Part shown: in pieces, positions 1 to 11,121 of the stretch
How positions within the stretch are numbered: position 1 is the first letter of the stretch
Layout: each line of letters starts with the position of its first letter
Assembly: GCF_008838325.1 (NCBI RefSeq)
Contig: NZ_CP042829.1
Span: 1,178,001 to 1,242,000, forward strand
Direction: 5' to 3'
DNA: 64,000 nucleotides
From: Tepidiforma bonchosmolovskayae
Lineage (GTDB): Bacteria; Chloroflexota; Dehalococcoidia; Tepidiformales; Tepidiformaceae
The notes under the pieces: model-generated
Told to the model about the DNA's origin: nothing
Database searches by the model: none
The model's input: the letters and a program-made list of their open reading frames with translations, nothing else
Made by a program: the position numbers and the translations under genes

Positions 1-1
1 A

Positions 2-1468
2 TTGCTCCCGGAAAGCGATAATCCGCGCGAGGCCTGCGGCGTCTTCGGGGTGTTCAGCCCCGGCGACGACGTCGCAAGGCTGACGTTCTATGGGCTGTAT
101 GCCCTCCAGCACCGGGGCCAGGAAAGCGCCGGCATCGCCACCAGCAACGGGGAAGACTTCAGCCTCCGCACGGGCATGGGCCTCGTCGCGCAGGTGTTCG
201 ACGAGGAAGACCTCGCCTACCTGAAGGGCCACATCGCCATCGGCCACACGCGCTACAGCACGGCGGGCGGTTCGCTCGCCTGCAACGCGCAGCCGATCGT
301 GGTGCACGACCTGGAGACGGGCGACCCGATCGCCCTCGCCCACAACGGCAACCTGACGAACGTGGATGTGCTGCGCGAGGACCTCGAAGCGCAGGGCATC
401 GTCTTTGAATCGACGGCCGACTCGGAAGTCATCGCCCACCTGTTCGCGATTGCGCCGGGGCGCACCTACGAGGAGCGGTTCCACTACGTGATGCGCCGGA
501 TCGAGGGCGCCTACAGCGTAGTGATGATGACGAAGGACCGGCTGTTTGCGATGCGCGACCCGATGGGCGTGCGGCCGCTCTGCCTGGGGCGGCTCGACGG
601 CGGCTGGGTCGTGGCCTCGGAATCGTGCGCGCTGGAGCACCTCGGCGTGCCGATGGAGCGCGAGGTCCAGCCAGGCGAGGTGATCGTGATCGACGAGCAC
701 GGCCCGGCGAGCTTCTTCCCGGTGGCGCCGGCCCGGAAGCGCGCGATCTGCACCTTCGAGTACACCTACTTTGCCCGCCCCGATTCCCGGATTGGCGGGC
801 AACTGATTTACCCGGCCCGCGAGGAGATGGGCGCCACGCTGGCGCGCGAGCACCCGGTGGAGGCCGACATCGTCATCGGCGTGCCCGACTCGGCGACGCC
901 GGCGGCGATCGGGTATGCGCGGGCCTCGGGCATCCCCTACCGCGAAGGCCTGGTGAAGAACCGGTACGTCGGGCGGACGTTCATCCAGCCCGACCAGCGG
1001 ATCCGCGAGGCGGGCGTCAGCCTGAAGTTCAACGCGCTCAGCGACGTGCTCGCCGGCAAGCGGGTGGTGCTCGTCGACGACAGCATCGTGCGCGGGACGA
1101 CGACGCCGCGGGTCATCCAGCTCCTGCGGCGGGCGGGCGCGAAGGAAGTGCACATGCGGATCACGACGCCGCCGATCGTCTCGCCGTGCTTCCTCGGTGT
1201 GGACATGGCGACGAAGGCGGAGCTGATCGCGGCGAACCATTCGATTGAGGAGATCCGCCAGCACATCGGCGCGGACTCGCTCGGCTTCCTGAGCCTCGAG
1301 GGGCTGAACCGGGCGACCGGGCAGAACCCGGAGGACCTCTGCAACGCCTGCTTCACCGGCATCTACCCGCTGAACGTGCAGATGCAGATGGAGCGGCTCG
1401 AAGCGGAGCGCGGGCGGGAGCCGGCGCTGGCGGCAGCCGAGAGCCTCCACCGGGCCGGGCGGCCGTAG
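2..1468 (+). CDS. purF: Amidophosphoribosyltransferase (glutamine PRPP amidotransferase)
   Basis: This enzyme catalyses the first committed step of purine synthesis, making phosphoribosylamine from PRPP and glutamine in the cytoplasm. The catalytic cysteine is residue 12 in EACGVFG. The 11 residues before it match the length of the cleaved propeptide of the B. subtilis-type enzyme. A PRPP-binding motif, VVLVDDSIVRGTT, lies near residue 355. Cysteines in ICTFEY, SPCFLG and LCNACF match the four ligands of the 4Fe-4S cluster of the oxygen-sensitive class. The reading frame opens with TTG at the very edge of the window, so the true start could be that TTG or lie upstream. The C-terminus is complete. 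Confidence 0.95.
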   Translation: MLPESDNPREACGVFGVFSPGDDVARLTFYGLYALQHRGQESAGIATSNGEDFSLRTGMGLVAQVFDEEDLAYLKGHIAIGHTRYSTAGGSLACNAQPIVVHDLETGDPIALAHNGNLTNVDVLREDLEAQGIVFESTADSEVIAHLFAIAPGRTYEERFHYVMRRIEGAYSVVMMTKDRLFAMRDPMGVRPLCLGRLDGGWVVASESCALEHLGVPMEREVQPGEVIVIDEHGPASFFPVAPARKRAICTFEYTYFARPDSRIGGQLIYPAREEMGATLAREHPVEADIVIGVPDSATPAAIGYARASGIPYREGLVKNRYVGRTFIQPDQRIREAGVSLKFNALSDVLAGKRVVLVDDSIVRGTTTPRVIQLLRRAGAKEVHMRITTPPIVSPCFLGVDMATKAELIAANHSIEEIRQHIGADSLGFLSLEGLNRATGQNPEDLCNACFTGIYPLNVQMQMERLEAERGREPALAAAESLHRAGRP

Positions 1469-1534
1469 CCGGGCCCCTGCGCCGGGCCGAGGGCGGGTAG
1501 CAGGGCCGGCGGCTGCTCGCGTAAGGTGGAAGGG

Positions 1535-2233
1535 ATGGGCATCCTTGCCGAAATCCGGGAGGACATCCGCGCGGCCATGGCGCGCGACCCTGCGGCGCGC
1601 TCGGCGCTGGAGGTTGTGCTCTTCTACCCCGGCTTCCACGCACGGCTGGCGCACCGCCTGGCGCACGCCCTGCACCGGCGGGGCGTGCCGCTCATCCCGC
1701 GCGGCATCATGCACCTCGCGCGGTTCTTCACCGGCATCGAAATCCACCCCGGGGCGCGGATCGGGCGGCGGTTCTTCATCGACCACGGCATGGGGGTCGT
1801 CATCGGCGAGACAGCCGAAATCGGCGACGACGTGACGCTTTACCAGGGCGTGACCCTCGGCGGCACGAGCACGCGCCGGGTGAAGCGCCACCCCACGCTG
1901 CGCGACCGGGTGACCGTCGGCGCCGGCGCGAAGGTGATCGGCGCAGTCGAGATCGGCGAAAACGTGCGGATCGGCGCCGGCAGCGTGGTGGTCACCAACG
2001 TGCCGCCGAACGCGACGGTCGTCGGGGTGCCGGGGCACATCGTCGCGTTCCACGATGATTCGAACGGAGCGATTCAGCGACTGCCAGACCCGGAGTGGGA
2101 GCGGCTGAACGACCTCGACCGGCGGCTCGACGAGCTGCGGGCGCAGATTGCGCACCTCGAAGAGCACCTCGCGCAGCTGCACGGCCGCCACCACGACGGG
2201 CAGGAAGCGCCGGGAACGGCGGCCGAGCGCTGA
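1535..2233 (+). CDS. cysE: Serine O-acetyltransferase
   Basis: The protein transfers acetyl from acetyl-CoA to serine to make O-acetylserine, the carbon skeleton for cysteine. Left-handed beta-helix hexapeptide repeats fill about residues 60-170, including the [11 protein letters not shown] and YQGVTLGG segments typical of the active site. The 232-aa length and short N-terminal helical part match the Gram-positive EpsC/CysE form. The C-terminal tail (residues 175-232) is charged and probably coiled. I chose ATG 1535 over GTG 1526 because TAAGGT at 1522-1527 could serve either as a -10 box seven bases upstream or as a weak ribosome-binding site. The downstream small gene overlaps the stop as TGATG. 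Confidence 0.92.
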   Translation: MGILAEIREDIRAAMARDPAARSALEVVLFYPGFHARLAHRLAHALHRRGVPLIPRGIMHLARFFTGIEIHPGARIGRRFFIDHGMGVVIGETAEIGDDVTLYQGVTLGGTSTRRVKRHPTLRDRVTVGAGAKVIGAVEIGENVRIGAGSVVVTNVPPNATVVGVPGHIVAFHDDSNGAIQRLPDPEWERLNDLDRRLDELRAQIAHLEEHLAQLHGRHHDGQEAPGTAAER

Positions 2234-2403
2234 TGGGCTGGGAGGAGCGGGCGCGGAAGCTGGAGGCGCGGCGCCGGCGGATGCCGGTCAGCGGCCGGGG
2301 GCTGCTGACCGTGCTGCCGCTCGCCGAGCGGAAGCGGCTGGAGCGGCTGGCGAAGCAGCGGGGAAACGGCCGGCCCGGGCGGAAGGGCCCGAAACGCGCC
2401 TGA
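2233..2403 (+). CDS. Small basic protein of unknown function
   Basis: This 56-residue protein is rich in Arg and Lys, beginning [16 protein letters not shown] and ending GRKGPKRA. No family is recognised. Its ATG overlaps the cysE stop codon (TGATG), so translational coupling is likely. The run of basic residues could bind nucleic acid or ribosomes, but that is only suggested by composition. It ends 26 bases before lysA. Codon use (G/C in third positions) resembles the neighbouring genes, which supports it being real. Confidence 0.6.
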   Translation: MGWEERARKLEARRRRMPVSGRGLLTVLPLAERKRLERLAKQRGNGRPGRKGPKRA

Positions 2404-2416
2404 CCGGGGCCGCTGC

Positions 2417-2422
2417 TAGACT
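2417..2422 (+). promoter_or_regulatory. -10-like hexamer TAGACT for lysA, leaderless start
   Basis: TAGACT ends seven bases before the ATG of lysA, and there is no Shine-Dalgarno sequence between. The transcription start would therefore fall on or next to the start codon. The same word at the same distance precedes the metal ATPase (43746) and the 46124 gene. Confidence 0.55.
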
Positions 2423-2429
2423 CGAGCAC

Positions 2430-3710
2430 ATGGACCTTGCGCAGTACCCCCTCCACGCGCTCGCCGAGCAGGTGGGCACCCCGTTCTACTTCTACGACGC
2501 GGCGATCCTGGACCGGAAATTCGCCGAGCTTGCGGCGATCACGTCCGGGCCGGGGCTGCACTGCCGGTACGCGGTGAAGGCGAACCCGGCACGGCCGGTG
2601 CTCGAGACGGCGCGCCGCCACGGGCTCTGGATCGATGCGGTCAGCGGCAATGAGGTGCTCCGGGCGAAGGCGGCCGGCTTCCCGATGGGCCACGAGCCGC
2701 CCGTCGTGATGTACACGGCGGATGTCTTCCGCGACAACGCGCTCCGGGTGGTGCTGGAGGAGGGGATCCTGCCGAACGTCGGCTCGCCGGGGATGATCCG
2801 GGAGCTGGCGGAGGCCGGGTACCGCGGCCCGATTGCGATGCGGATCAACCCGGGCTTCGGACACGGGCATGTACAGGCGTGCGACACCGGCGGGCCGTCC
2901 TCGAAGCACGGCATCTGGTACGAAGACCACCTCGCGGCGAAGCGGATGGCCGATGAGGCGGGCTTCCCGGTGGTGACGCTGCACGCGCATGTCGGCACGG
3001 GGCCGCAGATCCGCGAGTTCGACGAGAACATGAAGAAGCTCATCGCGCTGTTCGCGCACCTGCTGCCGCACTACCCGGAGGTGACGGCGGTGAACCTCGG
3101 CGGGGGCATCCCCCACCCGTACCGGCCCGGGGCGCCGGCCTACCCGCTCGAGGAGTACGGCGCGCTCCTCGCCGACGGCGTGCGGCAGCTGACGGCGGCG
3201 GCGGAGCGGCCGATCGGCATCGAAATCGAGCCGGGGCGGTATCCCGTGGCCGGCATGGCGCTGCTCGTCGCCCGGGTGACCGACGTGAAGGCGACTCGGA
3301 CGAATGAAAAGGGGCCGGGGCACCAGTTCATCATGTGCGACGCGGGATTCAACGACCTCGTGCGGCCGGCGATGTACGGCTCCTACCACCACATCTCGAT
3401 CGTCGGGAAGGGGGCCGGGCGGGAGCCGGAGCCGTTCGTGGTCGCCGGCCCGCTCTGCGAGAGCGGGGACGTCTTCACGCGTGACGACCGGGAGCTGCTG
3501 CAGCCGCGCCCGCTGCCGCGGCCCGAGCCCGGCGACCTCCTCGTGCTGCACGATGCGGGCGCCTACGGGGCGGCGATGTCGTCGAACTACGTGTCGCTGG
3601 GGCGGGTGCCCCAGGTGCTGTGGGAGAACGGGAGCGCGCGGCTGATCGCCCGGCGGGAGACGTTCGAGGACCTCGTGCGGCGGGAGTGCGACGAGCCGAT
3701 CGCGCTCTGA
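2430..3710 (+). CDS. lysA: Diaminopimelate decarboxylase
   Basis: This fold-type III PLP enzyme decarboxylates meso-diaminopimelate to lysine. The PLP lysine is K50 in YAVKAN. Other family motifs are HAHVGTG, the phosphate-binding NLGGGI, EIEPGRY, the CESGD motif that supplies the partner active-site cysteine, and the C-terminal GAYG. The 426-residue length is normal. The upstream open frame is longer, but the homologous region begins at ATG 2430, just behind a leaderless-type -10 box. The gene converges on the response regulator gene, whose stop lies six bases away. Confidence 0.95.
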   Translation: MDLAQYPLHALAEQVGTPFYFYDAAILDRKFAELAAITSGPGLHCRYAVKANPARPVLETARRHGLWIDAVSGNEVLRAKAAGFPMGHEPPVVMYTADVFRDNALRVVLEEGILPNVGSPGMIRELAEAGYRGPIAMRINPGFGHGHVQACDTGGPSSKHGIWYEDHLAAKRMADEAGFPVVTLHAHVGTGPQIREFDENMKKLIALFAHLLPHYPEVTAVNLGGGIPHPYRPGAPAYPLEEYGALLADGVRQLTAAAERPIGIEIEPGRYPVAGMALLVARVTDVKATRTNEKGPGHQFIMCDAGFNDLVRPAMYGSYHHISIVGKGAGREPEPFVVAGPLCESGDVFTRDDRELLQPRPLPRPEPGDLLVLHDAGAYGAAMSSNYVSLGRVPQVLWENGSARLIARRETFEDLVRRECDEPIAL

Positions 3711-3716
3711 GCGGGG

Positions 3717-4403
3717 CTACTCGGCCGCAGGGGCGGCCTTCCGGGCATCGGCGACGAGGCGGTAGCCGACGTTCCGGACCGTCTCGATGAAGGCGTGGCC
3801 CCGGATTTCGATCTTGGCGCGGATCCGCCGGATATGGACGTCGACGGTGCGGGCTCCGCCGAAGTAGTCGTAGCCCCAGACGCGGTTGAGGAGCTGCTCG
3901 CGGGTGAAGACCCGGCCAGCGTTCATCGCGAGGAAGCGGAGGAGTTCGTACTCCTTGAAGGTGAGGACGACCGGCTCGTCGTCGACCGTGACGCGGTAGT
4001 TCGTGAGGTCGATGGCGAGGGCGCCGCAGCGGATGATGTTCTCGGCATCGACGCCGTGCTTGCGCCAGAGGGCGCGCTCGATCCGGCGGGCCAGCTCTTC
4101 GGGAGGCGCCGAGAGGAGGACGAAGTCGTCGACGGGGAGGTCGGGCGTGATCCGGTCGAGCCCGTCCGGGGGCACGAGGGCGAAGAGGATGACGCCGTTT
4201 TCGCCGTAGGCCCCGGCGATGATGGAGAAGGCGGCGGGGGGGATATCGCGGAAGTCGAGGACGGCGACATCGATCCGGTTCTGGAGTTCGTCGGAGGCGA
4301 GGCGCTCGGGGGCGATGACCGGGGCGTTGAAGCCGGCGCGTTCGAGTTCGGCGCCAAGGCGGGCAGCATCGGGACGGCGAGTCACGAGGAAGACGGTGCG
4401 CAT
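3717..4403 (-). CDS. OmpR/PhoB-type response regulator with atypical receiver domain
   Basis: Residues about 125-220 form a winged-helix DNA-binding domain of the OmpR class, with LTFKEYELLRFLAMN, TREQLLNRVWGYDYFG and the RTVDVHIRRIRAKI recognition region. The N-terminal half has the length of a receiver. A possible phosphoacceptor is D50 in VAVLDFRD. The usual acidic pair near residues 8-10 is missing, because the segment reads FLVTRRPD. Control by phosphorylation is therefore doubtful. The gene lies 86 bases downstream of a histidine kinase on the same strand. A TATACT hexamer in the gap suggests it also has its own promoter. Confidence 0.85.
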   Translation of the reverse strand: MRTVFLVTRRPDAARLGAELERAGFNAPVIAPERLASDELQNRIDVAVLDFRDIPPAAFSIIAGAYGENGVILFALVPPDGLDRITPDLPVDDFVLLSAPPEELARRIERALWRKHGVDAENIIRCGALAIDLTNYRVTVDDEPVVLTFKEYELLRFLAMNAGRVFTREQLLNRVWGYDYFGGARTVDVHIRRIRAKIEIRGHAFIETVRNVGYRLVADARKAAPAAE

Positions 4404-4489
4404 GCCGGAGGTGTCCCCTTACCCGGGCCAGTATACGCCCGGCCCCGGGGGCGCCGGCCGGGCCGCCGATGAAATCCGTGTGAAATCTG

Positions 4490-6274
<1,785 letters not shown>

Positions 6275-6295
6275 GAGGGGCCGGTCCCGCTGGTT

Positions 6296-6314
6296 TTCGC
6301 AAATTCTTTACGAA
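6296..6314. promoter_or_regulatory. 19-bp near-perfect palindrome between divergent kinase and cobB genes
   Basis: TTCGCAAA, three bases, then TTTACGAA form a palindrome with a single arm mismatch, in a locally AT-rich pocket. On the minus strand a TTGCAA (-35-like) and TAAAGA/AAGAAT (-10-like) overlap it. This is the arrangement of a repressor or response-regulator operator for the kinase promoter. The regulator is unknown. Confidence 0.5.
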
Positions 6315-6392
6315 ATCACCGCCCGTTGCAAGCGCAATCAAGGACGGGCGGCGGCGTGGCCCGGGAGGACCGGGGCGTGCGAGGATGGCGCC

Positions 6393-7727
6393 ATGACGGA
6401 GCTCCCGCGGGTGGTGGTTGCCGCGCCGGGTTCGGGCGCGGGCAAGACGACGGTCACCATGGCGCTGATCGCCGCGCTGCGCGCCGCCGGCGAGCGGGTG
6501 CAGCCCTTCAAGGTCGGGCCGGACTACATCGACCCTTCCCACCTCGCGGCGGCGGCGGGCCGGCCCGCGTTCAACCTCGACACCTTCTTCCTCGCGGCCG
6601 CGCAGGTGCGCGGGCTGTTCGCCCACGCGATGCGGGGCGCGACGGTCGGCGTGGTGGAAGGCGTGATGGGCATGTTCGACGGGCGGAGCGGGGCGGGCGA
6701 GGCCGGTTCGACGGCCGATGCCGCCGCCGCGCTGGGCGCGCCCGTGGTGCTCGTGGTCGATGCGGCAGGAATGGCCGGGAGCATCGCCGCGGTGGCGCGC
6801 GGGTTCGCCGACTTCGACCCCCGGGTGCGGGTCGGCGGGGTGATTGCGAACCGGGTCGGTTCGGAGCGGCACGCGGAGCTGCTCGGGGAGGCGCTCGAGG
6901 CGGCGGGGCTGCCGCTGCTCGGCTGGCTGCCGAACGACCCGGCGGTCGCCCTGCCGGGCCGCCACCTCGGGCTGGTGCTGGCGGGCGAGGCCGCCCCGGC
7001 GCCGGAGGCGCTCGCCCGGGCCGCGCAGCAGATCGATGCCGGGGCAGTGCTGCGGCTGGCGCGGGGCGCCGGGCCGCTCCCTGCGCCGGCGCCGGTCTTC
7101 CCGGGGCGGCAGCCGGGGCGCATCCGGCTCGCGTGGGCCGAGGATGCGGCATTCCGCTTCACCTACCCGGAGACGCGGGAGCTGCTCGAGCGGCTGGGGG
7201 CGGAGATCCTGCCGTTCAGCCCGCTGGCCGATACGGCGCTGCCGGCGGCCGATGCGCTGTACATCGGCGGGGGCTACCCGGAACTCCACGCGGAGGCGCT
7301 GGCGGCGAACCGGCCGATGCTGGAGGCGATCCGGGGGTTCCGGGGGCCGGTGCTGGCGGAGTGCGGCGGATACATGTACCTCGCCGAGGCGCTCGAAACG
7401 GAGGGCCGGCGGTACCCGATGGCCGGGCTTGCGCCCGGGGTCGCGCGGATGGCCGACCGGCCGGTGCTGGGCTACCGGGATGTGGTTGCGCTCGCCGCAA
7501 GCCCGGTCGCGGAGGCCGGCTGGCGGCTGCGGGGGCACGAGTTCCACTATGCGCGGCTGGAGCCGGGCAGCCGGCCGGCCTGGCGGCAGGCCGACGGTAC
7601 GGCCGTCGAGGGCTTCACGGACGGGCGGGTGCTGGCGAGCTTCATTCACCTCTACCTGCTGGCGCGGCCGCGGGCGGCGGAGCGGTTCATCGCGGCGGGC
7701 GAACGGGCGCGGGCTGCGGCCGGCTGA
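6393..7727 (+). CDS. cbiA/cobB: Cobyrinate a,c-diamide synthase
   Basis: The enzyme amidates the a and c side chains of cobyrinate (or hydrogenobyrinate) using glutamine and ATP, in corrinoid synthesis. The P-loop APGSGAGKTT is at residues 10-19, followed by PFKVGPDYIDP, a family hallmark. The C-terminal class I glutamine amidotransferase domain has its nucleophile at C324 in LAECGGYMYL and a C-terminal histidine in GHEFHY. At 444 residues it is complete. No other corrin gene and no cobalamin riboswitch is seen nearby. A weak -10-like GAGGAT ends six bases before ATG. Confidence 0.93.
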   Translation: MTELPRVVVAAPGSGAGKTTVTMALIAALRAAGERVQPFKVGPDYIDPSHLAAAAGRPAFNLDTFFLAAAQVRGLFAHAMRGATVGVVEGVMGMFDGRSGAGEAGSTADAAAALGAPVVLVVDAAGMAGSIAAVARGFADFDPRVRVGGVIANRVGSERHAELLGEALEAAGLPLLGWLPNDPAVALPGRHLGLVLAGEAAPAPEALARAAQQIDAGAVLRLARGAGPLPAPAPVFPGRQPGRIRLAWAEDAAFRFTYPETRELLERLGAEILPFSPLADTALPAADALYIGGGYPELHAEALAANRPMLEAIRGFRGPVLAECGGYMYLAEALETEGRRYPMAGLAPGVARMADRPVLGYRDVVALAASPVAEAGWRLRGHEFHYARLEPGSRPAWRQADGTAVEGFTDGRVLASFIHLYLLARPRAAERFIAAGERARAAAG

Positions 7728-7832
7728 ACCGGGGCCCGCGCGGCGGCCGCTCGGGGAGGCGCTGGAGGGAGCGGCAGGGAGTTCCCCGATTCGCGCCGCG
7801 CCCGGGGCTGACGACGATCAGCGTGCAGAGCA

Positions 7833-7852
7833 GCCGCCCCTCCGGGGGCGGC
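7833..7852 (+). terminator. GC hairpin between cbiA and the chemoreceptor
   Basis: An 8-bp perfect stem (GCCGCCCC/GGGGCGGC) has a four-base loop. No T-run follows, so it may be a weak terminator for cbiA or a structured leader of the chemoreceptor mRNA. Confidence 0.4.
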
Positions 7853-7891
7853 CGTCCTGTGCAACGCACAGCAAGGGGGTAGTCAACCATC

Positions 7892-9877
7892 GTGAAGCTC
7901 TCACTCTCGGCGAAACTGTTCGGCGGGTTCGCGCTGGCCGTGGTGCCGGCCGTGGCGATTGCGGTCGTCGGCTGGACGCGCATCGATGCGGCGGCGAAGG
8001 ACGAGAAGCGGCTGGCCAGCGAAGGCGTGCAGGCGACGATGCACATCACGGAGGCGCGGCGCGGCTTCGAGGTCGGCATCGCGAAGGCGGGGCTGCTGGC
8101 CTACACGACGGAGCCGGCGGCGTTCATGAAGCTCCGCGAGGAGATTTCCCAGAACCTGGGGCGCGGCTCCGAGCAGTTCCGCGGGCTCGAGGAGCACATC
8201 ACCACTCCCGAGGGCCGTGCGAAGTACGCGGAGGCGCAGACCGCCGTGGCCGCCTTCGAGGAGTTCGCCGCGAAGTACGGCGAGGCGCTGGACAAGAAGG
8301 ACTCGGCCGCGCTGCTGAAACTTGCCGAGCAATCGCCGACGGTCATCGGCGAGATGAACGCAAAGCTCAGCGCCCTGAACGAGTACGTGGGGCAGCATGC
8401 CGACAAGGTCGCGGCCGACGGGCAGGATGCCGCCAACCGGGCGAAGCTGCTGATGGCGGTCCTCGGCGTGGTCTCGGCCGCCGCGGCCGGGGGCGTCGGG
8501 TTCTTCATCGCACGGCGGGTCGTGGCCGGGGTCAACGCCGCGACGGAGGCGGCCCACCGGATCGCCCGCGGCGAGACGGACGTCGAAGTCGAGGTCCGCT
8601 CGAACGACGAAATCGGGGAGCTGGCCCGGGCGTTCGCCGAGATGACGGACTACCTGAAGGAGATGGCCGCCGCGGCCGCGGCCGTCGCGAACGGCGACCT
8701 GACCTCGCAGGTGCGGCCGCGCGGCGAGGGGGATACGCTCGGCACGGCGCTGAACGGCATGGTGACGAACCTGCGCGAGATGATCGGCAATGTCCGGGAG
8801 GGCGCTGCAGCGATTACGGAGGCGGCCGAGGCGCTGCGCGGCTCATCGGACCAGATGGCGACGGCGACCGGGCAGATTGCGAACGCCATCGACGAGGTGA
8901 CGCGGAGCGCGGTCTCGCTCAGCGGGCTCTCGCAGGAGAGCGCGCGGGAGGTGGAGCAGCTGGCGAGCGGCTCGCAGCAGCTGGCTTCGACGGCGGCGAC
9001 CTCGGCCGATTCGGCGAAGCAGTCGCGCGTCGTGGCGGCCGAGATCGGCGAGCGGATCCAGGCCGTGGCGGCGGCATCGGAGGATGTGGCCCGCGCGGCG
9101 GAGGAGTCGCGGCTGGCGGCCCAGCGGGGCCAGGAGGCCGTGGCCCAGGCGTTCGCCTCGATGGAGTCGATCGCGGCGGCGGTGGAGCGCGCCTCGAAGA
9201 CGGTGGACCAGCTCGGCGAGTACGGCCAGCAGATCGGCGACATCGTGAAGGCGATCGACGAAATCGCCTCGCAGACGAACCTGCTGGCGCTGAATGCGGC
9301 GATCGAGGCCGCGCGCGCCGGCGAGCAGGGCCGCGGCTTCGCAGTGGTGGCCGAGAACGTGCGGTCGCTGGCGGAGCGGGCGAGCGCCTCGACGAAGGAG
9401 ATTGCCGGGCTCATCGCGAAGGTCCAGCAGGGCACGCAGGAGGCCGTCCAGGCGATGGCTGCCGGGGTGCGGGACGTCGAGGCCGGCCGGGGCATCACCA
9501 GCGAGGCGGGCCGGGCGCTCGATTCGATCATCGCCTCGGTGCAGGAGTCGGCCGTGCGGATGCAGCAGATTGCGCGCGACGTGCAGGGGCTGGCCGCGGG
9601 GGCGGAGCGGATCGTGGCCTCGGCCGACCAGATTGCGACGATGGCCGGCGAATCGGCGGCGGGCGCGAACAGCATGGCCGCAGCCACGAGCCGCGTGACC
9701 GACGCCATCATCCAGGTCTCGGCGACGAGCGAGGAGACGAGCGCCTCGGCGGAGGAGGTTTCGGCCTCGACGGAGGAGCTTTCGGCGCAGGCCCAGGAGC
9801 TGGCCGCAACAGCGAGCCAGATGCGGGAGCTGGCCGAATCGCTCAATGCGGCCACGGCACGGTTCCGGCTGGCCTAG
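7892..9877 (+). CDS. Methyl-accepting chemotaxis protein
   Basis: This 661-residue transmembrane chemoreceptor has TM1 at about 9-30, a helical extracytoplasmic sensor at about 31-185, and TM2 at about 188-210. HAMP-type linkers extend to about 300. The long coiled-coil signalling domain contains the conserved hairpin tip around [19 protein letters not shown]. The start is GTG, with AAGGGGGT about eleven bases upstream. It would signal to a CheA-CheW complex, but no che genes lie in this window. A second chemoreceptor with a near-identical hairpin lies at 41520-43562. The ligand cannot be told from sequence. Confidence 0.93.
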   Translation: MKLSLSAKLFGGFALAVVPAVAIAVVGWTRIDAAAKDEKRLASEGVQATMHITEARRGFEVGIAKAGLLAYTTEPAAFMKLREEISQNLGRGSEQFRGLEEHITTPEGRAKYAEAQTAVAAFEEFAAKYGEALDKKDSAALLKLAEQSPTVIGEMNAKLSALNEYVGQHADKVAADGQDAANRAKLLMAVLGVVSAAAAGGVGFFIARRVVAGVNAATEAAHRIARGETDVEVEVRSNDEIGELARAFAEMTDYLKEMAAAAAAVANGDLTSQVRPRGEGDTLGTALNGMVTNLREMIGNVREGAAAITEAAEALRGSSDQMATATGQIANAIDEVTRSAVSLSGLSQESAREVEQLASGSQQLASTAATSADSAKQSRVVAAEIGERIQAVAAASEDVARAAEESRLAAQRGQEAVAQAFASMESIAAAVERASKTVDQLGEYGQQIGDIVKAIDEIASQTNLLALNAAIEAARAGEQGRGFAVVAENVRSLAERASASTKEIAGLIAKVQQGTQEAVQAMAAGVRDVEAGRGITSEAGRALDSIIASVQESAVRMQQIARDVQGLAAGAERIVASADQIATMAGESAAGANSMAAATSRVTDAIIQVSATSEETSASAEEVSASTEELSAQAQELAATASQMRELAESLNAATARFRLA

Positions 9878-9904
9878 CCGGCGCGGGTCGCGGGACACCA
9901 GCGC

Positions 9905-9930
9905 GCGGGGGAGCCGGACGGCTCCCCCGC
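9905..9930 (+). terminator. Intrinsic terminator-like hairpin after the chemoreceptor
   Basis: A perfect 11-bp stem (GCGGGGGAGCC/GGCTCCCCCGC) with a four-base loop lies 27 bases after the stop codon. A short TTCGCGTT follows rather than a long T-run. This is common in GC-rich genomes. Confidence 0.7.
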
Positions 9931-9967
9931 TTCGCGTTCCGGAGCAGCGCGCCGCAGCCCGCGGGCG

Positions 9968-10165
9968 TCAGGGGTGGTAGAGGGCGACGAGCCGGCCGGG
10001 GAAGAGGGCGCGGGCGCGCTCGAGCGCCTCGCAGGCGGAGGCTTCGGTGCCCAGGCCGAGCGGGATCCAGTGCTGGCACGGGCCTCCCGGGCCGGCGACC
10101 AGCTGGACGATCCAGCCCGTCTCCGCGAGCCGGACGAGGACACAGGCGCCGATGATACCTTTCAT
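9968..10165 (-). CDS. Small protein of unknown function
   Basis: This 65-residue frame begins MKGIIGACVLVRL and ends LVALYHP. It reads as a compact alpha/beta domain with no signal peptide or recognised motif. There is no clear ribosome-binding site. It follows the GerW-like gene on the same strand after about 96 bases that hold nothing recognisable. Support comes from coding-like composition and from filling an otherwise empty gap, so it could be spurious. Confidence 0.45.
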   Translation of the reverse strand: MKGIIGACVLVRLAETGWIVQLVAGPGGPCQHWIPLGLGTEASACEALERARALFPGRLVALYHP

Positions 10166-10261
10166 AAGGTCAGGATGCTTCGCCGAGTGCGAACAAACGG
10201 CGAACGAACGGCCGGAATATCCGGGCCATTCTTCCGAAAAACCCGGACGGGGGTTGAACGG

Positions 10262-10681
10262 TCAGCCGCGGAGGAGCTTCGCGAGGCCGCGGAGGGTGAG
10301 CCAGCCGGCGAAGGCGCCAGCGAGGACGAGCGGCACAAGCGAGGCAGGGTCCTTGATCCGGTGGAAGGTGGCCTGGCCGTCCTGGATTTCGATGTAGCCG
10401 ACGGGGCTGGCCATCACGCCGCCTCCGCCGCCCGAGCCTTCACCGATTTCGCCGGTTTCGCTGCCTTCTTCAATGCCGCGGCCGCTGCCGCCGCCGAAGC
10501 CCCAGCGGACCTTCGCGACGGGGATGACCGTGACGCCGTCGCGGTCGACCGGGTCGCCGAAGACGGCGCTGGCTGAGGCGTGGAGCCCGAGCCGGCTCGC
10601 GAGGCGCTCGATGAACGAGGCGGAGGCGCTGGAGGCGGCTTCCTGGGCTTCGCGGAGAACGCGGGAGAGGTCGTCGGTCAT
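10262..10681 (-). CDS. GerW/YtfJ-family protein
   Basis: The 139-residue protein shows the family pattern: a helical start (LSRVLREAQEAASSASA), then VFGDPVDRDGVTVIPVAKVRWGFGGG, a glycine-rich stretch, and VMASPVGYIEIQDG. It ends in a hydrophobic C-terminal helix (about 118-135) that may anchor it in the membrane. In Bacillus YtfJ/GerW is needed for spore germination, but homologues are widespread in non-sporulating bacteria, so sporulation must not be inferred. It lies 90 bases downstream of infA on the same strand. Confidence 0.85.
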   Translation of the reverse strand: MTDDLSRVLREAQEAASSASASFIERLASRLGLHASASAVFGDPVDRDGVTVIPVAKVRWGFGGGSGRGIEEGSETGEIGEGSGGGGGVMASPVGYIEIQDGQATFHRIKDPASLVPLVLAGAFAGWLTLRGLAKLLRG

Positions 10682-10771
10682 GGGCTGTACCTCCCGACGG
10701 GGATGCCGCCCATGGTGCGCCGCCGGGAGAAGGCTGGCAAGCGGTGCGGGCCGGCAGGCGGGGTACGGGGC

Positions 10772-10990
10772 TTACTTGAAGCGGTAGGTGATGCGGCCGC
10801 GGGTGAGGTCGTAGGGCGAGAGTTCGACGAGGACGCGGTCGCCGGTGAGGATTTTGATGTAGTTCTTGCGGATTTTGCCGCTGATGTGGGCGAGGACGAG
10901 GTGGCCGTTGGCCAGCTCGACCCGGAAGGTGGCGTTGGGGAGGGGCTGGGTCACGACCCCTTCGACTTCAATGCCGTCGTTTTCTGCCAT
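10772..10990 (-). CDS. infA: Translation initiation factor IF-1
   Basis: This 72-residue S1/OB-fold protein shows the IF-1 signature: [52 protein letters not shown]. It binds the 30S A site during initiation. The ATG at 10990 has the ribosome-binding site AGAAGGAG five bases upstream, which rules out a longer N-terminal extension of the frame. It is not within a ribosomal-protein operon here. Its neighbours are the RRM protein gene upstream and the GerW-like gene downstream. Confidence 0.96.
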   Translation of the reverse strand: MAENDGIEVEGVVTQPLPNATFRVELANGHLVLAHISGKIRKNYIKILTGDRVLVELSPYDLTRGRITYRFK

Positions 10991-11035
10991 GGGGGCTCCT
11001 TCTGCGCGTGGCGCGGGCGGGGTGGAGGGAATGGA

Positions 11036-11067
11036 CCAGCGGGCGGAGGAGGTCCCCCGCCCGCTGG
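11036..11067 (-). terminator. Hairpin between the RRM gene and infA
   Basis: A perfect 11-bp stem (CCAGCGGGCGG/CCGCCCGCTGG) with a ten-base loop lies 55 bases after the RRM stop codon. It probably ends or attenuates the RRM transcript. The downstream T content is low. Confidence 0.55.
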
Positions 11068-11121
11068 CTGGTTGGTGTGCCGGGTGCTGCGCCATTCCCG
11101 CCTGGCGCTGCGGCGGGCGGA

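Noticed and set aside
6275-6392. Cobalamin riboswitch upstream of cbiA
   Set aside because: The gap is too short and lacks the conserved GCCACTG box. Only a palindrome is seen.
6844-10155. A long + strand open frame spanning cbiA and the chemoreceptor
   Set aside because: It is out of frame with both recognised proteins and consists of low-complexity Gly/Arg sequence.
10262-10681. Evidence of sporulation from the GerW/YtfJ-like gene
   Set aside because: The family is widespread in non-sporulating bacteria, and no other sporulation gene is in the window.
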